Below are positions 55,108-63,327 of a stretch of 64,000 nucleotides of DNA, piece after piece; the stretch's first letter is position 1, and the number at the start of each line of letters is the position of its first letter. This stretch comes from Bacteroidaceae bacterium (GTDB taxonomy: Bacteria; Bacteroidota; Bacteroidia; Bacteroidales; Bacteroidaceae), in the NCBI GenBank assembly GCA_017525235.1, contig JAFXTC010000003.1, positions 1 to 64,000 of the forward strand, in the 5' to 3' direction. A program made the translations under genes and the position numbers. Below the pieces are notes generated by a model that was not told where the DNA came from, did no database searches, and saw nothing but the letters and a program-made list of their open reading frames with translations.

Positions 55108-55887
55108 TTAACTCTGGAAAACGACAAAATCTTCGTTCATATAATCTGCTAACGTTTTGGTCTCAAAATTATCTTGATATGTATTTAGGGTCTTTCTCAA
55201 ATTATGCCAGTTATACCTATTATCAAGTCCATCATCCATCTGTGATATAATCTGGTCGAGATAAGTTAAAATTGTTGATGTTTGACCGATTACTTTATTC
55301 AAAGCATCCTTGACATGTGGACAATCAGAAGTTACAATATCACGTTTTCCTTGTTGTAGCAACATCATAGAATCCTCACGAATAGCGATTCTTAGATAGA
55401 TGAAGCTACTTATAACATTTTTTAGGAGCAAAAACTTCTCTGTCTTGAATTTTGACAAAACGTCACTCACATTGTTTTTCCCACAAAATGTAATATAGTC
55501 TATCCCATTAATGTAGTCTGCCAACATCATCGCATTATCACAAGGGGATTGTATCAAATTGTCTGGGACAAGGTCATGACCATTTAAGGTTCGCTTGCAA
55601 TTTCCACTAATAATAAGGAATTGCCCATACAGGTTTCCCATATAAGAAAATAGTGCTCCTTCTGTTGCAAATTTTAATTGTCGATATTTTATGATTTCAC
55701 AGACAAGCACAACAACAAGGCTTGCAAAAGCCCCACCTGCGATTGCAAATAGAAAATTGTTAGACAGCCATTTTACATTGGCCACTACATAATGGTTCTC
55801 CATATTTAGAGAGATCAGATAAGTTAAGATGAACACTCCTAACAATACCCATATTAGTTGTTTAATTGTTTTTAAGCTTGTTGTCAT
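55108..55887 (-). CDS. Two-TM membrane protein of unknown function linked to SPARTA
   Basis: Not recognised. 259 residues: membrane helix 1 (about 8-26, IKQLIWVLLGVFILTYLISL), a short hydrophilic loop, helix 2 (about 44-65, FLFAIAGGAFASLVVVLVCE), then a cytoplasmic domain of about 190 residues that is mainly helical (DNAMMLADYINGIDYITFCG, HVKDALNKVIGQTSTILTYL). It begins 15 nt after the Argonaute stop and ends 24 nt before the restriction fusion gene, so it is an internal gene of the defence run. It could be an accessory effector, an anchor for the complex, or unrelated cargo. Confidence 0.75.
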   Translation of the reverse strand: MTTSLKTIKQLIWVLLGVFILTYLISLNMENHYVVANVKWLSNNFLFAIAGGAFASLVVVLVCEIIKYRQLKFATEGALFSYMGNLYGQFLIISGNCKRTLNGHDLVPDNLIQSPCDNAMMLADYINGIDYITFCGKNNVSDVLSKFKTEKFLLLKNVISSFIYLRIAIREDSMMLLQQGKRDIVTSDCPHVKDALNKVIGQTSTILTYLDQIISQMDDGLDNRYNWHNLRKTLNTYQDNFETKTLADYMNEDFVVFQS

Positions 55888-55902
55888 AATTATTCATTTA
55901 TA

Positions 55903-57411
55903 TTATATGTAAAATTTAAAAGGCAAGATTCCTGCATCAATATCTTTTCCTGCAGTTAGTATCTCCCCTATTGAATCAGCAAATTTTAGAGTTACAGGTA
56001 GACCGTCACCATAAATGCAAGCATTATAGTTGAGTTTTGTCAAACTCATGATGTCTTTGCAAACAACATCAATGTCTGCAACCCCACGAGTAATTTGAAT
56101 ATCAATGGGATTTGGCGTTTCTAACCCAATTTGTGTTTTAAAACGTGGAATATACCCTTTAGTCCACAAAAAGGTTTTGTTTTCATCATATTGAAGCATC
56201 AATCCCCGCGGAGCGCAATAAGAGAATTGTCGATACAATTTAAATGTATTGTTATTTCTGATTCTTACCCCCACTATTTTTGATTTATTATATGTGGCTT
56301 CCTCAAAGCCATCCCATTCTGCATCATCAAAATATGTTTTAGCATGAATAAAAACTTCTAAAGGGTAGGAGCCAAACTTAAAATAATAGGATTCTAATGA
56401 CTGACTAATTATATTATATGCATCTTCTTTTGATAAATGAAACTCTTTTGTTTTAGGATTCCACCAAGGACCGACATTGCCTTTAAATACCATACCGTCT
56501 CCGGAATCAAGGAACATCTGTGCCGCGCAACAGGCATTTTTAGTTTTTTCGTCAGTCCTTTTATAGACTAATCCTAAATAACACACACCTTCTCGAACTT
56601 CTCCCATTTTCCAAGGTAGTCCACCAAGCTTGTAATATATCGCAGAAGCGATATTCCAAGCTTTTGCTGTTCTTACTTGTTCTTCTTTTTCTATTTGTTT
56701 ATCAGATAGTCCTTCAGAGGATATTTTAGATTCTCTAACAATTTGCGTAACCACATTTGTCCCTAAAAGTCTCGCTTTTAGTTGATTGTGAAAATTAACC
56801 TCAAAACTATATGCCTCTCTTATCTTGTTTTCTTCTTCTTGATATTCAGGAAAAAGATTTTGTTGCAGAGGGTTAAGTATTTCTTTTGAGATTTTTGTTT
56901 TAATGATGTCATCTGCATTCTTTATTTTCGATTTAGGCCTACCATATGTAAAAATTGCTTCTGGGATAACAACCATCCATAGGTTTACTGGCATTTCCTC
57001 TTCTTTTCCAAATAATACTAAAGGACCCACATACAAATTAACCAGTTTGTTTATACGAATATGAGAATCTGAATATTTTAATGCTTCTTCTATGTCTTTG
57101 TCTTCAATGTTAATTTGTTGTACATTTTCAAAATTTACAGAAATACCCATAACCGATTCGATTCCAGGAAACATTGGATGTTTTTGGGGATCTTTGATTG
57201 GGAGAATGGGACTATGGAGTTTTTTCAGATAGGCTATCATGGCTTCTCTTGCTGCAAAAGGACCAATAATACCCAAAGTAATACCCCCTTTTATCTTTTT
57301 ATTATCAAAAGGGCCAAACAGCATCAAACCATCTCTCGGGTCTGTTGCTTTTTGATTATTCCCAAAAGTTAAATTGGGCTCTGCTATATATTTTATTATC
57401 GGTTCAATCAT
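55903..57411 (-). CDS. Short prokaryotic Argonaute (MID-PIWI) of a SPARTA system
   Basis: 502 residues, the size of short pAgos, which have MID and PIWI but no N or PAZ domain. N-terminal part has ITLGIIGPFAAREAMIAYLK. The MID segment FEVNFHNQLKARLLGTNVVT holds H208 and K212, placed like guide 5'-phosphate ligands. The PIWI domain has AIYYKLGGLPWKM, CYLGLVYKRTDEKT (Tyr where active Agos carry the first catalytic Asp) and PLEVFIHAKTYFDDAEWDGF, ending LPVTLKFADSIGEILTAGK. It is therefore a guide-binding, non-slicing Argonaute. It overlaps the TIR-APAZ gene by 4 nt and should form a heterodimer with it. Confidence 0.93.
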   Translation of the reverse strand: MIEPIIKYIAEPNLTFGNNQKATDPRDGLMLFGPFDNKKIKGGITLGIIGPFAAREAMIAYLKKLHSPILPIKDPQKHPMFPGIESVMGISVNFENVQQINIEDKDIEEALKYSDSHIRINKLVNLYVGPLVLFGKEEEMPVNLWMVVIPEAIFTYGRPKSKIKNADDIIKTKISKEILNPLQQNLFPEYQEEENKIREAYSFEVNFHNQLKARLLGTNVVTQIVRESKISSEGLSDKQIEKEEQVRTAKAWNIASAIYYKLGGLPWKMGEVREGVCYLGLVYKRTDEKTKNACCAAQMFLDSGDGMVFKGNVGPWWNPKTKEFHLSKEDAYNIISQSLESYYFKFGSYPLEVFIHAKTYFDDAEWDGFEEATYNKSKIVGVRIRNNNTFKLYRQFSYCAPRGLMLQYDENKTFLWTKGYIPRFKTQIGLETPNPIDIQITRGVADIDVVCKDIMSLTKLNYNACIYGDGLPVTLKFADSIGEILTAGKDIDAGILPFKFYI

Positions 57412-58781
57412 TCTGCTATTTCTTCTTCATCAGGTAAATTTTCCACATCACTTTCTTTCATTGAGCGAGATGGATCAATATAGCCATAATCACTCCAAAA
57501 AGTTTCTGGCCATGATTTCATTTTCAAATAATCCCCTTTTCTGGTTGTAAGTATTTCTATATTCCCATTTGCATCCTGCAATGATGACAATAATGCAATT
57601 TGCATATCTCTCCAATGTTCATTAAAGAAACCACGTCCCTTACTCCTCCTGTAGGCGTGTTGAATAGAATCTTTTTCTATGAGGTTTTTCCCATCTTTTG
57701 TGAAAACAAGATGAGATTTAATAGAGACACCTACAACAGGGCTTAATATTGGCAGAACGGATATTCCATAATGCCAGTAACCCTTATTTTTAAATATCCC
57801 TCCTAATGACTTCTTTTTAGGACGTTTCTGTGACGAAAACTTATACTGGAATTGTACTGGCTTGAATTTACCTTGATATGCAGGCAGATAATACACATAT
57901 CGTTTATTGGATAGAATCGTTTTTCGAAATCCTTTTTTATAAAGAATCTCATAGATCAAATACCTCAAATAATCTTTAAAATGATTCTCTACCTCTCGGT
58001 GTGTTGGAAAAATATCTGATTCAAATCCAAACAATATGTCCTCTAATGAATATGAATAAACATTTTGGGGTAGAACTTTGAAACTTTGTCCTTCCCGAAC
58101 AATATTGAAGGATAATTCTCCATCGAATGATGAAAGTATGTTCGAAAGTTGTGTCAGCGGAATAGACTCATTTGCTTGCCTAATGGACGAAGCCTGTTCT
58201 TTGTTTAAGAATCTGTACATATAGAAAGTCTGCGGTATTGTTTTTACACTCCACCATGAAGTATAATACAACTCTTTCCTTTTTTCTATTTTTGAACTAG
58301 TTGAATACGCAGACTCATACCATGTTGAGATAGTAGATTCTATATTCTCGTCATGCTTTACGCCATCCTTGTCTAATTTTTTAAATAACTGTACTAGGCC
58401 TTTTGCCCAATTCTCGACGAATGGGACATGATTTAAGTTTGGTAGTCCTATCACAAGATTATATGAAGAATCATCAATGTGTAAGGGAATTACAAAATCC
58501 GTATCATTTTTAGAACTTGCGATACTTTTTGCATACTCTAATTCGTCCTCAATACCTTTCTTCAGCATATGATCTCGAACAATATTATTAGAGTACACAA
58601 GCAAAAATTTCCGAGAAGAATCAATGGCTTTTTGAATTGTTTGCCAAAAACGCTCTCCTCCCAAAAGTTTTTCTTTATCTATCCACACATTATAGCCTCG
58701 CATTTCTAAACGAGATGCGAGCCATATTGTGAAGTCGTTGTCTTCGGGCGTGGCGTGACTTATGAATATTTGATCCTTCAT
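57408..58781 (-). CDS. TIR-APAZ protein of a SPARTA system
   Basis: 457 residues. N-terminal TIR domain (about 1-140): KDQIFISHATPEDNDFTIWL, RGYNVWIDKEKLLGGERFWQ, KFLLVYSNNIVRDHML and DELEYA, with E80 the likely catalytic NADase residue. The remainder is the APAZ region (about 170-440), which replaces the Ago N and L1 domains and pairs with short pAgo (SVKTIPQTFYMYRFLNKEQA, GYWHYGISVLPILSPVVGVS). In known SPARTA systems, guide-directed recognition of invading DNA sets off TIR oligomerisation and NAD+ depletion, killing the cell or blocking the plasmid. Gene order and 4-nt overlap with the Ago gene fit the family. Confidence 0.92.
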   Translation of the reverse strand: MKDQIFISHATPEDNDFTIWLASRLEMRGYNVWIDKEKLLGGERFWQTIQKAIDSSRKFLLVYSNNIVRDHMLKKGIEDELEYAKSIASSKNDTDFVIPLHIDDSSYNLVIGLPNLNHVPFVENWAKGLVQLFKKLDKDGVKHDENIESTISTWYESAYSTSSKIEKRKELYYTSWWSVKTIPQTFYMYRFLNKEQASSIRQANESIPLTQLSNILSSFDGELSFNIVREGQSFKVLPQNVYSYSLEDILFGFESDIFPTHREVENHFKDYLRYLIYEILYKKGFRKTILSNKRYVYYLPAYQGKFKPVQFQYKFSSQKRPKKKSLGGIFKNKGYWHYGISVLPILSPVVGVSIKSHLVFTKDGKNLIEKDSIQHAYRRSKGRGFFNEHWRDMQIALLSSLQDANGNIEILTTRKGDYLKMKSWPETFWSDYGYIDPSRSMKESDVENLPDEEEIAE

Positions 58782-58861
58782 TTTATTGCATTCATTTACC
58801 CTGTTAAGACATGGTCCTTTACCCTCATGCTAAAGAATGTAAGTTCTAACTTAAGATAAGT

Positions 58862-60388
58862 TTATGAATGAAGTAGTCTTAATCCCTTTTCTGTCAGATA
58901 ATAGGCTTGGTCTGGACGGTTGTCAGAATCGGGATATAGCTTTGACACATATCCTTCTGTCATGGATGGTTCCAAATAATTAATCCTGAAATTATCTCTT
59001 CCTTTTAGTGACAATTTCTCCATAATTTCCTTGCGAGTAAGAGTTTGCTCTCCAATAGCCAATACCAAACGTCGAATACCATCTGTTACTTGACCTGTTA
59101 CTTGACCTGTTACTTGACCTGTTACTTGACCTGTTACTTGACCTGTTACTTGACCTGTTACACTATCTACATCATCTTTCTTTGGCCGCCACAGAATAGT
59201 TAGGAAGTCATCATCCTGTATAAATTCTGGCTTACGCAAACCATAACTTTCACACTGTTCAATGATATCTGTAGTACCTGTTCCCATCTGCTCAATATAG
59301 CCAGTCAAATAAACAGGATTAGCCAATACGGGATTCACTGGCTGCGAGTTGTGTCTGCTATTTAGTTTTTCTATCGTCATTCCATGAGGCAGTCTGCCAG
59401 GATTCCATATTTCCAAGCGGTCTTTGAATAGCATCACTTGCACGCTACCTGTACTGGTATAGTCGCGATGAACCACTGCATTGACGATTGCCTCAGTTAC
59501 TGCCTGAGCAGGCAACTCCGGTGTTACATCCACCTCTGCCGAATGGGTGCGTTCTCCCACACGTTGGTCAATACGTGACATCACAAAACTAACAGCCATA
59601 TCCACTTGTTCAAACACGCTGCCACCATAAATCTGCAATGAAGCGATTGGCTTCTGCATTTTTGTTCCGTAGAAATGGGCGCACTTGATGGTTGCTGATA
59701 CAAACCATTTCTGTACATCCTTTGCAAATAGCAATAATGCAGCGTTCTTCAGTTTGCCCTCGTCAGTCATCAAGTGAAGACTGTTAAGTATGTGGGGTAT
59801 ATCTTCTTCAGAGTACAGCAATGGGAACTGTCGCTTTTCACGTGCCAAACTGACGAAACGACGTATTTTCTCCTTATCCAAATCCTCCAATCGTGCATCA
59901 GGATGAACGGAGGCATCAAAAGGGCCTTGACGAAGAATGAGGTGCGTAGTCATATATTCCACCAACGACGCATACACTCCGCTTTGCAATTCCTCGTATG
60001 AGTTGAACACATTACGAATAACATCACGGTCTATCTTCTGTTTGAATGCATCTTCTTTGTCTTCTCTCTTGGGAACAGACTTGAAGAATGCTATGCGATA
60101 TGCATGATTGGAGGTTGCCGTATCGTATTCACGTTCAGTTGGAGATATGCCCTCTGCATCCTGATAGCCATAACGTTCCCCAACCAACAAAAGATACACC
60201 TCTGATTTGGCTGCTTGTTCGAGGTATGCACCTTGTGCAGACATATCCTGTGCTGGCAATTCCTCGAAAAGGAACGGCTCGAAGTAACGCGAGAAGAGGG
60301 CATCCTGACGGATATATTCTGCAAGGCGTTTCCTTTCTTCTGCAAACTCCGATTGCACGCTACTGATAAAGATATGCTTCTTTGTCAT
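58862..60388 (-). CDS. DUF4062/HATPase (RecG-related) protein with VTGQ repeats
   Basis: N-terminal DUF4062-like domain (KKHIFISSVQSEFAEERKRL, SEVYLLLVGERYGYQ; about 1-105), a middle region, then a HATPase_c_4 domain (QAVTEAIVNAVVHRDYTSTG, LEIWNPGRLPHGM, GYIEQMGTGTTDIIEQC; about 270-400). Six VTGQ repeats (about 411-434) form a linker to a winged-helix C-terminus (EIMEKLSLKGRDNFRINYLE). 508 residues. Family members are called transcriptional regulators or RecG-related ATP-binding proteins and often sit in defence islands. 80 nt upstream of the TIR-APAZ gene on the same strand, so it may lead the same transcript. Confidence 0.82.
   Translation of the reverse strand: MTKKHIFISSVQSEFAEERKRLAEYIRQDALFSRYFEPFLFEELPAQDMSAQGAYLEQAAKSEVYLLLVGERYGYQDAEGISPTEREYDTATSNHAYRIAFFKSVPKREDKEDAFKQKIDRDVIRNVFNSYEELQSGVYASLVEYMTTHLILRQGPFDASVHPDARLEDLDKEKIRRFVSLAREKRQFPLLYSEEDIPHILNSLHLMTDEGKLKNAALLLFAKDVQKWFVSATIKCAHFYGTKMQKPIASLQIYGGSVFEQVDMAVSFVMSRIDQRVGERTHSAEVDVTPELPAQAVTEAIVNAVVHRDYTSTGSVQVMLFKDRLEIWNPGRLPHGMTIEKLNSRHNSQPVNPVLANPVYLTGYIEQMGTGTTDIIEQCESYGLRKPEFIQDDDFLTILWRPKKDDVDSVTGQVTGQVTGQVTGQVTGQVTGQVTDGIRRLVLAIGEQTLTRKEIMEKLSLKGRDNFRINYLEPSMTEGYVSKLYPDSDNRPDQAYYLTEKGLRLLHS
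59089..59160. repeat. Six perfect 12-bp tandem repeats (VTGQ linker)
   Basis: CTTGACCTGTTA occurs six times with no mismatch; each unit encodes four residues, so copy-number changes would keep the frame. Confidence 0.95.
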
Positions 60389-60422
60389 TTTATAATCTCC
60401 ACTTTATGTCTTTTATTGGCTA

Positions 60423-60430
60423 CAAAGTTA
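60423..60430 (-). promoter_or_regulatory. -7 element of the DUF4062/HATPase gene
   Basis: Minus-strand TAACTTTG, 34 nt before the start at 60388. It may drive the whole defence run, as no other clear promoter is seen before TIR-APAZ. Confidence 0.6.
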
Positions 60431-60550
60431 CATGTTTTCTTTGGAATAACCTATGGTTAAAGCAAATAATTGCCTTTATTTGGCTCACTTTTATGTTTTT
60501 TTGTGCAAAAGTCACATTCGTGAGCAGATTTTCATGCAAAAAATGAAATG

Positions 60551-60582
60551 TTGGTTCTAATTGCTATCCTCATTAGAACCAA
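60551..60582. promoter_or_regulatory. Inverted repeat in the divergent control region
   Basis: TTGGTTCTAAT and ATTAGAACCAA are perfect 11-bp arms around a 10-nt loop. The half-site AGAACCAA recurs at 60757-60764, about 40 bp before a promoter. The 521-bp gap 60389-60909 otherwise holds only promoter-like elements. Confidence 0.6.
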
Positions 60583-60650
60583 TTTTGAAATGTGAGGGCA
60601 AAAATGGCTGGTTTCAGAGTCATTTTTCGACTGATAGCATAGCATGGAGT

Positions 60651-60658
60651 AACTTTGC
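60651..60658 (+). promoter_or_regulatory. -7 element, upstream promoter of element genes
   Basis: TAACTTTG preceded by AGCATGGAG; about 250 nt before the helix-turn-helix gene. Confidence 0.45.
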
Positions 60659-60803
60659 AGAGCGTTTCGGGTGAAAGAGCGATGATACCACCTTATGCAC
60701 AATACGAGTATGTTTTTTTCTGCAATTTCATACTCAAAGTTTAATAAGGTTGAAAAAGAACCAATCAGTAAAAGAATTCATCGTTTAGCCCCGGAATAGC
60801 ACA

Positions 60804-60811
60804 TAACTTTG
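60804..60811 (+). promoter_or_regulatory. -7 element, proximal promoter of element genes
   Basis: TAACTTTG about 99 nt before the start at 60910, with half-site AGAACCAA about 40 bp upstream. Confidence 0.55.
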
Positions 60812-60909
60812 CATCGGCATTTGGGGCTTCTTTCGCTACCAGCCAATAAAAAATGCTCATGGAATAATGCACGTAAGAACAACTTAAAAATAACATAAAT
60901 AGAGAAATT

Positions 60910-61242
60910 ATGAATTCTGAAAATCAAATTTTAGGCAACCAGTTGGTTGTAATGAGCAGAGCTGATTTGGAGGCTCTGGTTGAGAAGGCGGCAAGTAATA
61001 AGGCGGCCAGCAAAGTTGAGGAGAGCATCAACAACGATGTTCGTCCTAGTGTATGTGACGAGGAACGCTTCCTCACTCGTGAAGAAGTGTCGAAACTGTT
61101 GCATGTGGACTTTTCCACGTTATGGCGATGGAACAAGTTGAAACTTCTTTGTTGTATTAAAGTGGGACCACGACGTGTAATGTATAAGTACAGCGACGTG
61201 ATGAAGAAACTCAATGGTGAGGAAAATGATGAAACTAAATAG
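60910..61242 (+). CDS. Helix-turn-helix (excisionase/MerR-like) protein
   Basis: 110 residues. The C-terminal half is a winged helix-turn-helix (RFLTREEVSKLLHVDFSTLW, RWNKLKLLCCIKVGPRRVMY, KYSDVMKKL) like that of excisionases of Bacteroidota mobile elements; the N-terminal half is charged and probably helical (ADLEALVEKAASNKAASKVE). Likely a regulator or recombination directionality factor of the island. First of three co-directional element genes, 14 nt before the next. Confidence 0.8.
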   Translation: MNSENQILGNQLVVMSRADLEALVEKAASNKAASKVEESINNDVRPSVCDEERFLTREEVSKLLHVDFSTLWRWNKLKLLCCIKVGPRRVMYKYSDVMKKLNGEENDETK

Positions 61243-61256
61243 GGAAGGATAATCTT

Positions 61257-62141
61257 ATGCGGATAAAGAAGAATAAAGACACCGTCCTGCTCTTTATGGA
61301 GATTCGCGATTCAATAGACTTTCTCACGGACGAGGATGCTGGCCGCCTATTTAAGGCAATATTGGCTTATGCTGAAGAGGGAGTAATCCCAGACTTTCAG
61401 GGGCCTCTCATGTCTGTGTTTTCGCTAGTTAAATCACAAATAGACCGCGGTGAAGAGGCATATATTGAGAAATGCATCAAGAATCGCATCAACTCTTTGA
61501 AACGCCCCGTGATGCAAAAGAAGCTGAAGGAAATGATGGAAGCAGAGGGAGTTACTCCAGGCAATACTGATGAATTCCTTAGAAAACTGTTCTTCCCTGT
61601 TGACATCGATCGATATCTACCGATATTGACCGATATCCTTCCTAAACCAAATCCCAAACCTAAACCAAGTCCTAAGCCTGATATTGACGATGGTGTTAAA
61701 ACTCCCATCATCAATGAAAATAAAGATGAGGTGGAGGTAATAGTGGAAGAAGACTTCCCTTTTGATAAGATTTGGGAGATGTATGACAAGAAAGTCGGCA
61801 ATGTAGCTGCTTTACGAGAAACGTGGAAGACGTTATCTGCCGACGAAAAAAGAAATATCTTCGAGTATGTGCCAACCTATGTACGTGTACGACCAGATAG
61901 GAAATACAGGAAGAACTTTGAGAATTTCCTTGCATGTCGTACTTGGGAAACTGAACCTATACCCCTAAATGAAATAATAAATGGAAACAAAAACTATCGA
62001 AACAGTCCTCAATCAAATGAAGAAAGAAGGGAACTTGCCCAGCAGAATAGTTTGCAACTCGTCTCAAAACTCCTTGGTGGAAATGACGAATCTGCCGCCA
62101 GCTTTGATGACGGTGAAGAAGATGTACCCTACAGCTCCTGA
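61257..62141 (+). CDS. DUF6291-like replication-type element protein
   Basis: 294 residues. The N-terminal part (TVLLFMEIRDSIDFLTDEDA, GRLFKAILAYAEEG, PLMSVFSLVKSQIDRGEEAY) resembles DUF6291 proteins found in phages and Bacteroidota mobile elements, often in replication gene sets. A Pro/Lys linker follows (PKPNPKPKPSPKPD), then a helical C-terminal domain (DKIWEMYDKKVGNVAALRET, YRKNFENFLACRTWE) like those of replication initiators. Function not established. Its last 161 nt overlap the next gene in another frame. Confidence 0.75.
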   Translation: MRIKKNKDTVLLFMEIRDSIDFLTDEDAGRLFKAILAYAEEGVIPDFQGPLMSVFSLVKSQIDRGEEAYIEKCIKNRINSLKRPVMQKKLKEMMEAEGVTPGNTDEFLRKLFFPVDIDRYLPILTDILPKPNPKPKPSPKPDIDDGVKTPIINENKDEVEVIVEEDFPFDKIWEMYDKKVGNVAALRETWKTLSADEKRNIFEYVPTYVRVRPDRKYRKNFENFLACRTWETEPIPLNEIINGNKNYRNSPQSNEERRELAQQNSLQLVSKLLGGNDESAASFDDGEEDVPYSS

Positions 62142-62631
62142 TTTCATAATGGCCATTAACCCAAGTCGCCAGCTGCAGATATGTACAGATCCCGAAAAGT
62201 GCTTGTTCGGTAATTCTCCCAAACTGGAATCGTTGAACACAATTTATGGCCAAGGTACAGCAGAAGCATGGTTGGTACCAGAGGTTGTTGATGCATGCCA
62301 GTTTTGTGGGTTGAAGGAAATGCCGGACAATTATCAGTTGGAGAAATTGGTCACCATTATAGCTGATAAGTATCACTATCTGACCATTGATCAGCTACAA
62401 CTGTTCTTCTATTGGTTCTGCTCTGCAAAATACCTGCATTTCTACAATTCATTCGATCCGTTTGTAATCATCCGTAGCTTGGAACTTTTTATAAAGGACC
62501 AAAATGATGCAATATATAAACGTGATAAAAGGGAAAAAGAAGAGAAACGAGAACGTGAACATCAAGAGTGGCTAAAGGACAGGGAGAAGGCTTTAGATTA
62601 TCTTCATCAACAAGACAGGGGAAAGCCGTAA
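61981..62631 (+). CDS. Element protein overlapping the DUF6291-like gene
   Basis: 216 residues, unassigned; it resembles DUF6633-type proteins of Bacteroidota elements by the segment YPTAPDFIMAINPSRQLQIC. The rest is helical (LEKLVTIIADKYHYLTIDQL, FDPFVIIRSLELFIKDQNDA) with a charged coiled-coil tail (KREKEEKREREHQEWLKDRE). The start at 61981 overlaps the previous gene by 161 nt. Later ATGs (62083, 62107, 62122) would shorten the overlap; the most conserved-looking part begins after them, so the start is uncertain. Confidence 0.7.
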   Translation: METKTIETVLNQMKKEGNLPSRIVCNSSQNSLVEMTNLPPALMTVKKMYPTAPDFIMAINPSRQLQICTDPEKCLFGNSPKLESLNTIYGQGTAEAWLVPEVVDACQFCGLKEMPDNYQLEKLVTIIADKYHYLTIDQLQLFFYWFCSAKYLHFYNSFDPFVIIRSLELFIKDQNDAIYKRDKREKEEKREREHQEWLKDREKALDYLHQQDRGKP

Positions 62632-62645
62632 CGACGCACGGGCAT

Positions 62646-62740
62646 CGGGCTTGCCCGTGCCACCTCCTACCATGGAGGGGTAGCCTAATACCCCAAGCGA
62701 ACGTGTTCGTAGGGAGGCATGCCACTACGATAGCAAGCTC
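62646..62740. repeat. Structured element, copy 1
   Basis: About 95 bp sharing GGGCTTGCCCGTGCCAC, AGCCTAATACCCCAA, GGGAGGCATGCCACT and AGCAAGCT with 63328-63421. Internal hairpins (CCTCC/GGAGG and CGAAC/GTTCG) differ in sequence from copy 2 but still pair. The 795-nt gap 62632-63426 holds no convincing gene. Confidence 0.7.
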
Positions 62741-62885
62741 AGGAACCATCATCGATTTATCAAAGCCCCTCCAAAATAAACAATATAGACTGGCATCAGC
62801 TATGTACAACAAATACCACCTCTCTAATAGCTGTGTCGTAATTTGATGGATAGATACGAGATGTCTATTCGCCGTTTTCGTTCCA

Positions 62886-62926
62886 CAAAAACGCTAAGCC
62901 TAATTAGCGTTAACTTCCATTAACGT
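62886..62926. repeat. Covarying hairpin repeat, copy 1
   Basis: AACGCTAA / TTAGCGTT 8-bp stem, then AACTTCCATTAACG. Copy 2 lies 120 bp downstream. Confidence 0.7.
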
Positions 62927-63005
62927 GTAAAACGTCCACCTCCATCAAGCTTGCTCGTTACCTCATGAAGTGAGGCTTCTTGCAAGTCAAAGGAAGTGAG
63001 TTTTA

Positions 63006-63045
63006 CAAAAACTCTAAGCCTAATAAGAGTTAACTTCCGTTAACA
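63006..63045. repeat. Covarying hairpin repeat, copy 2
   Basis: AACTCTAA / TAAGAGTT stem in the same frame as copy 1; the G-C pair of copy 1 is replaced by T-A, keeping the stem. Confidence 0.7.
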
Positions 63046-63327
63046 CATTTCGGCTTCTCGAAATCGGGCTTTGGTGGAGCAAGCTCAGCCTAGGAATGGG
63101 TGTAAAATAGGGGTATAACATACCCCACCTCAAGAATGTGATTTCAAATCAAAAAAACAATAACGAAATTGAAAATCTTGGGAATTTTATGTTGAAAATT
63201 CTGGGATTTTGCAACTTCTATCAAAGATGAGATGGTGTGTTTGAAGGCACCCATCAATTTGCTGAAGCCATAGGGGAAGGGTGGCAGCTGCTGCCACAAA
63301 GTCGTTCAAGCGTTAAATGAAACACAG

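Noticed and set aside
55903..57411. Slicing (catalytically active) Argonaute
   Set aside because: No DEDX tetrad can be traced; the first Asp position is Tyr and the protein has the short-pAgo length.
59089..59160. CRISPR-like direct repeats
   Set aside because: Continuous 12-bp coding repeats without spacers inside a gene.
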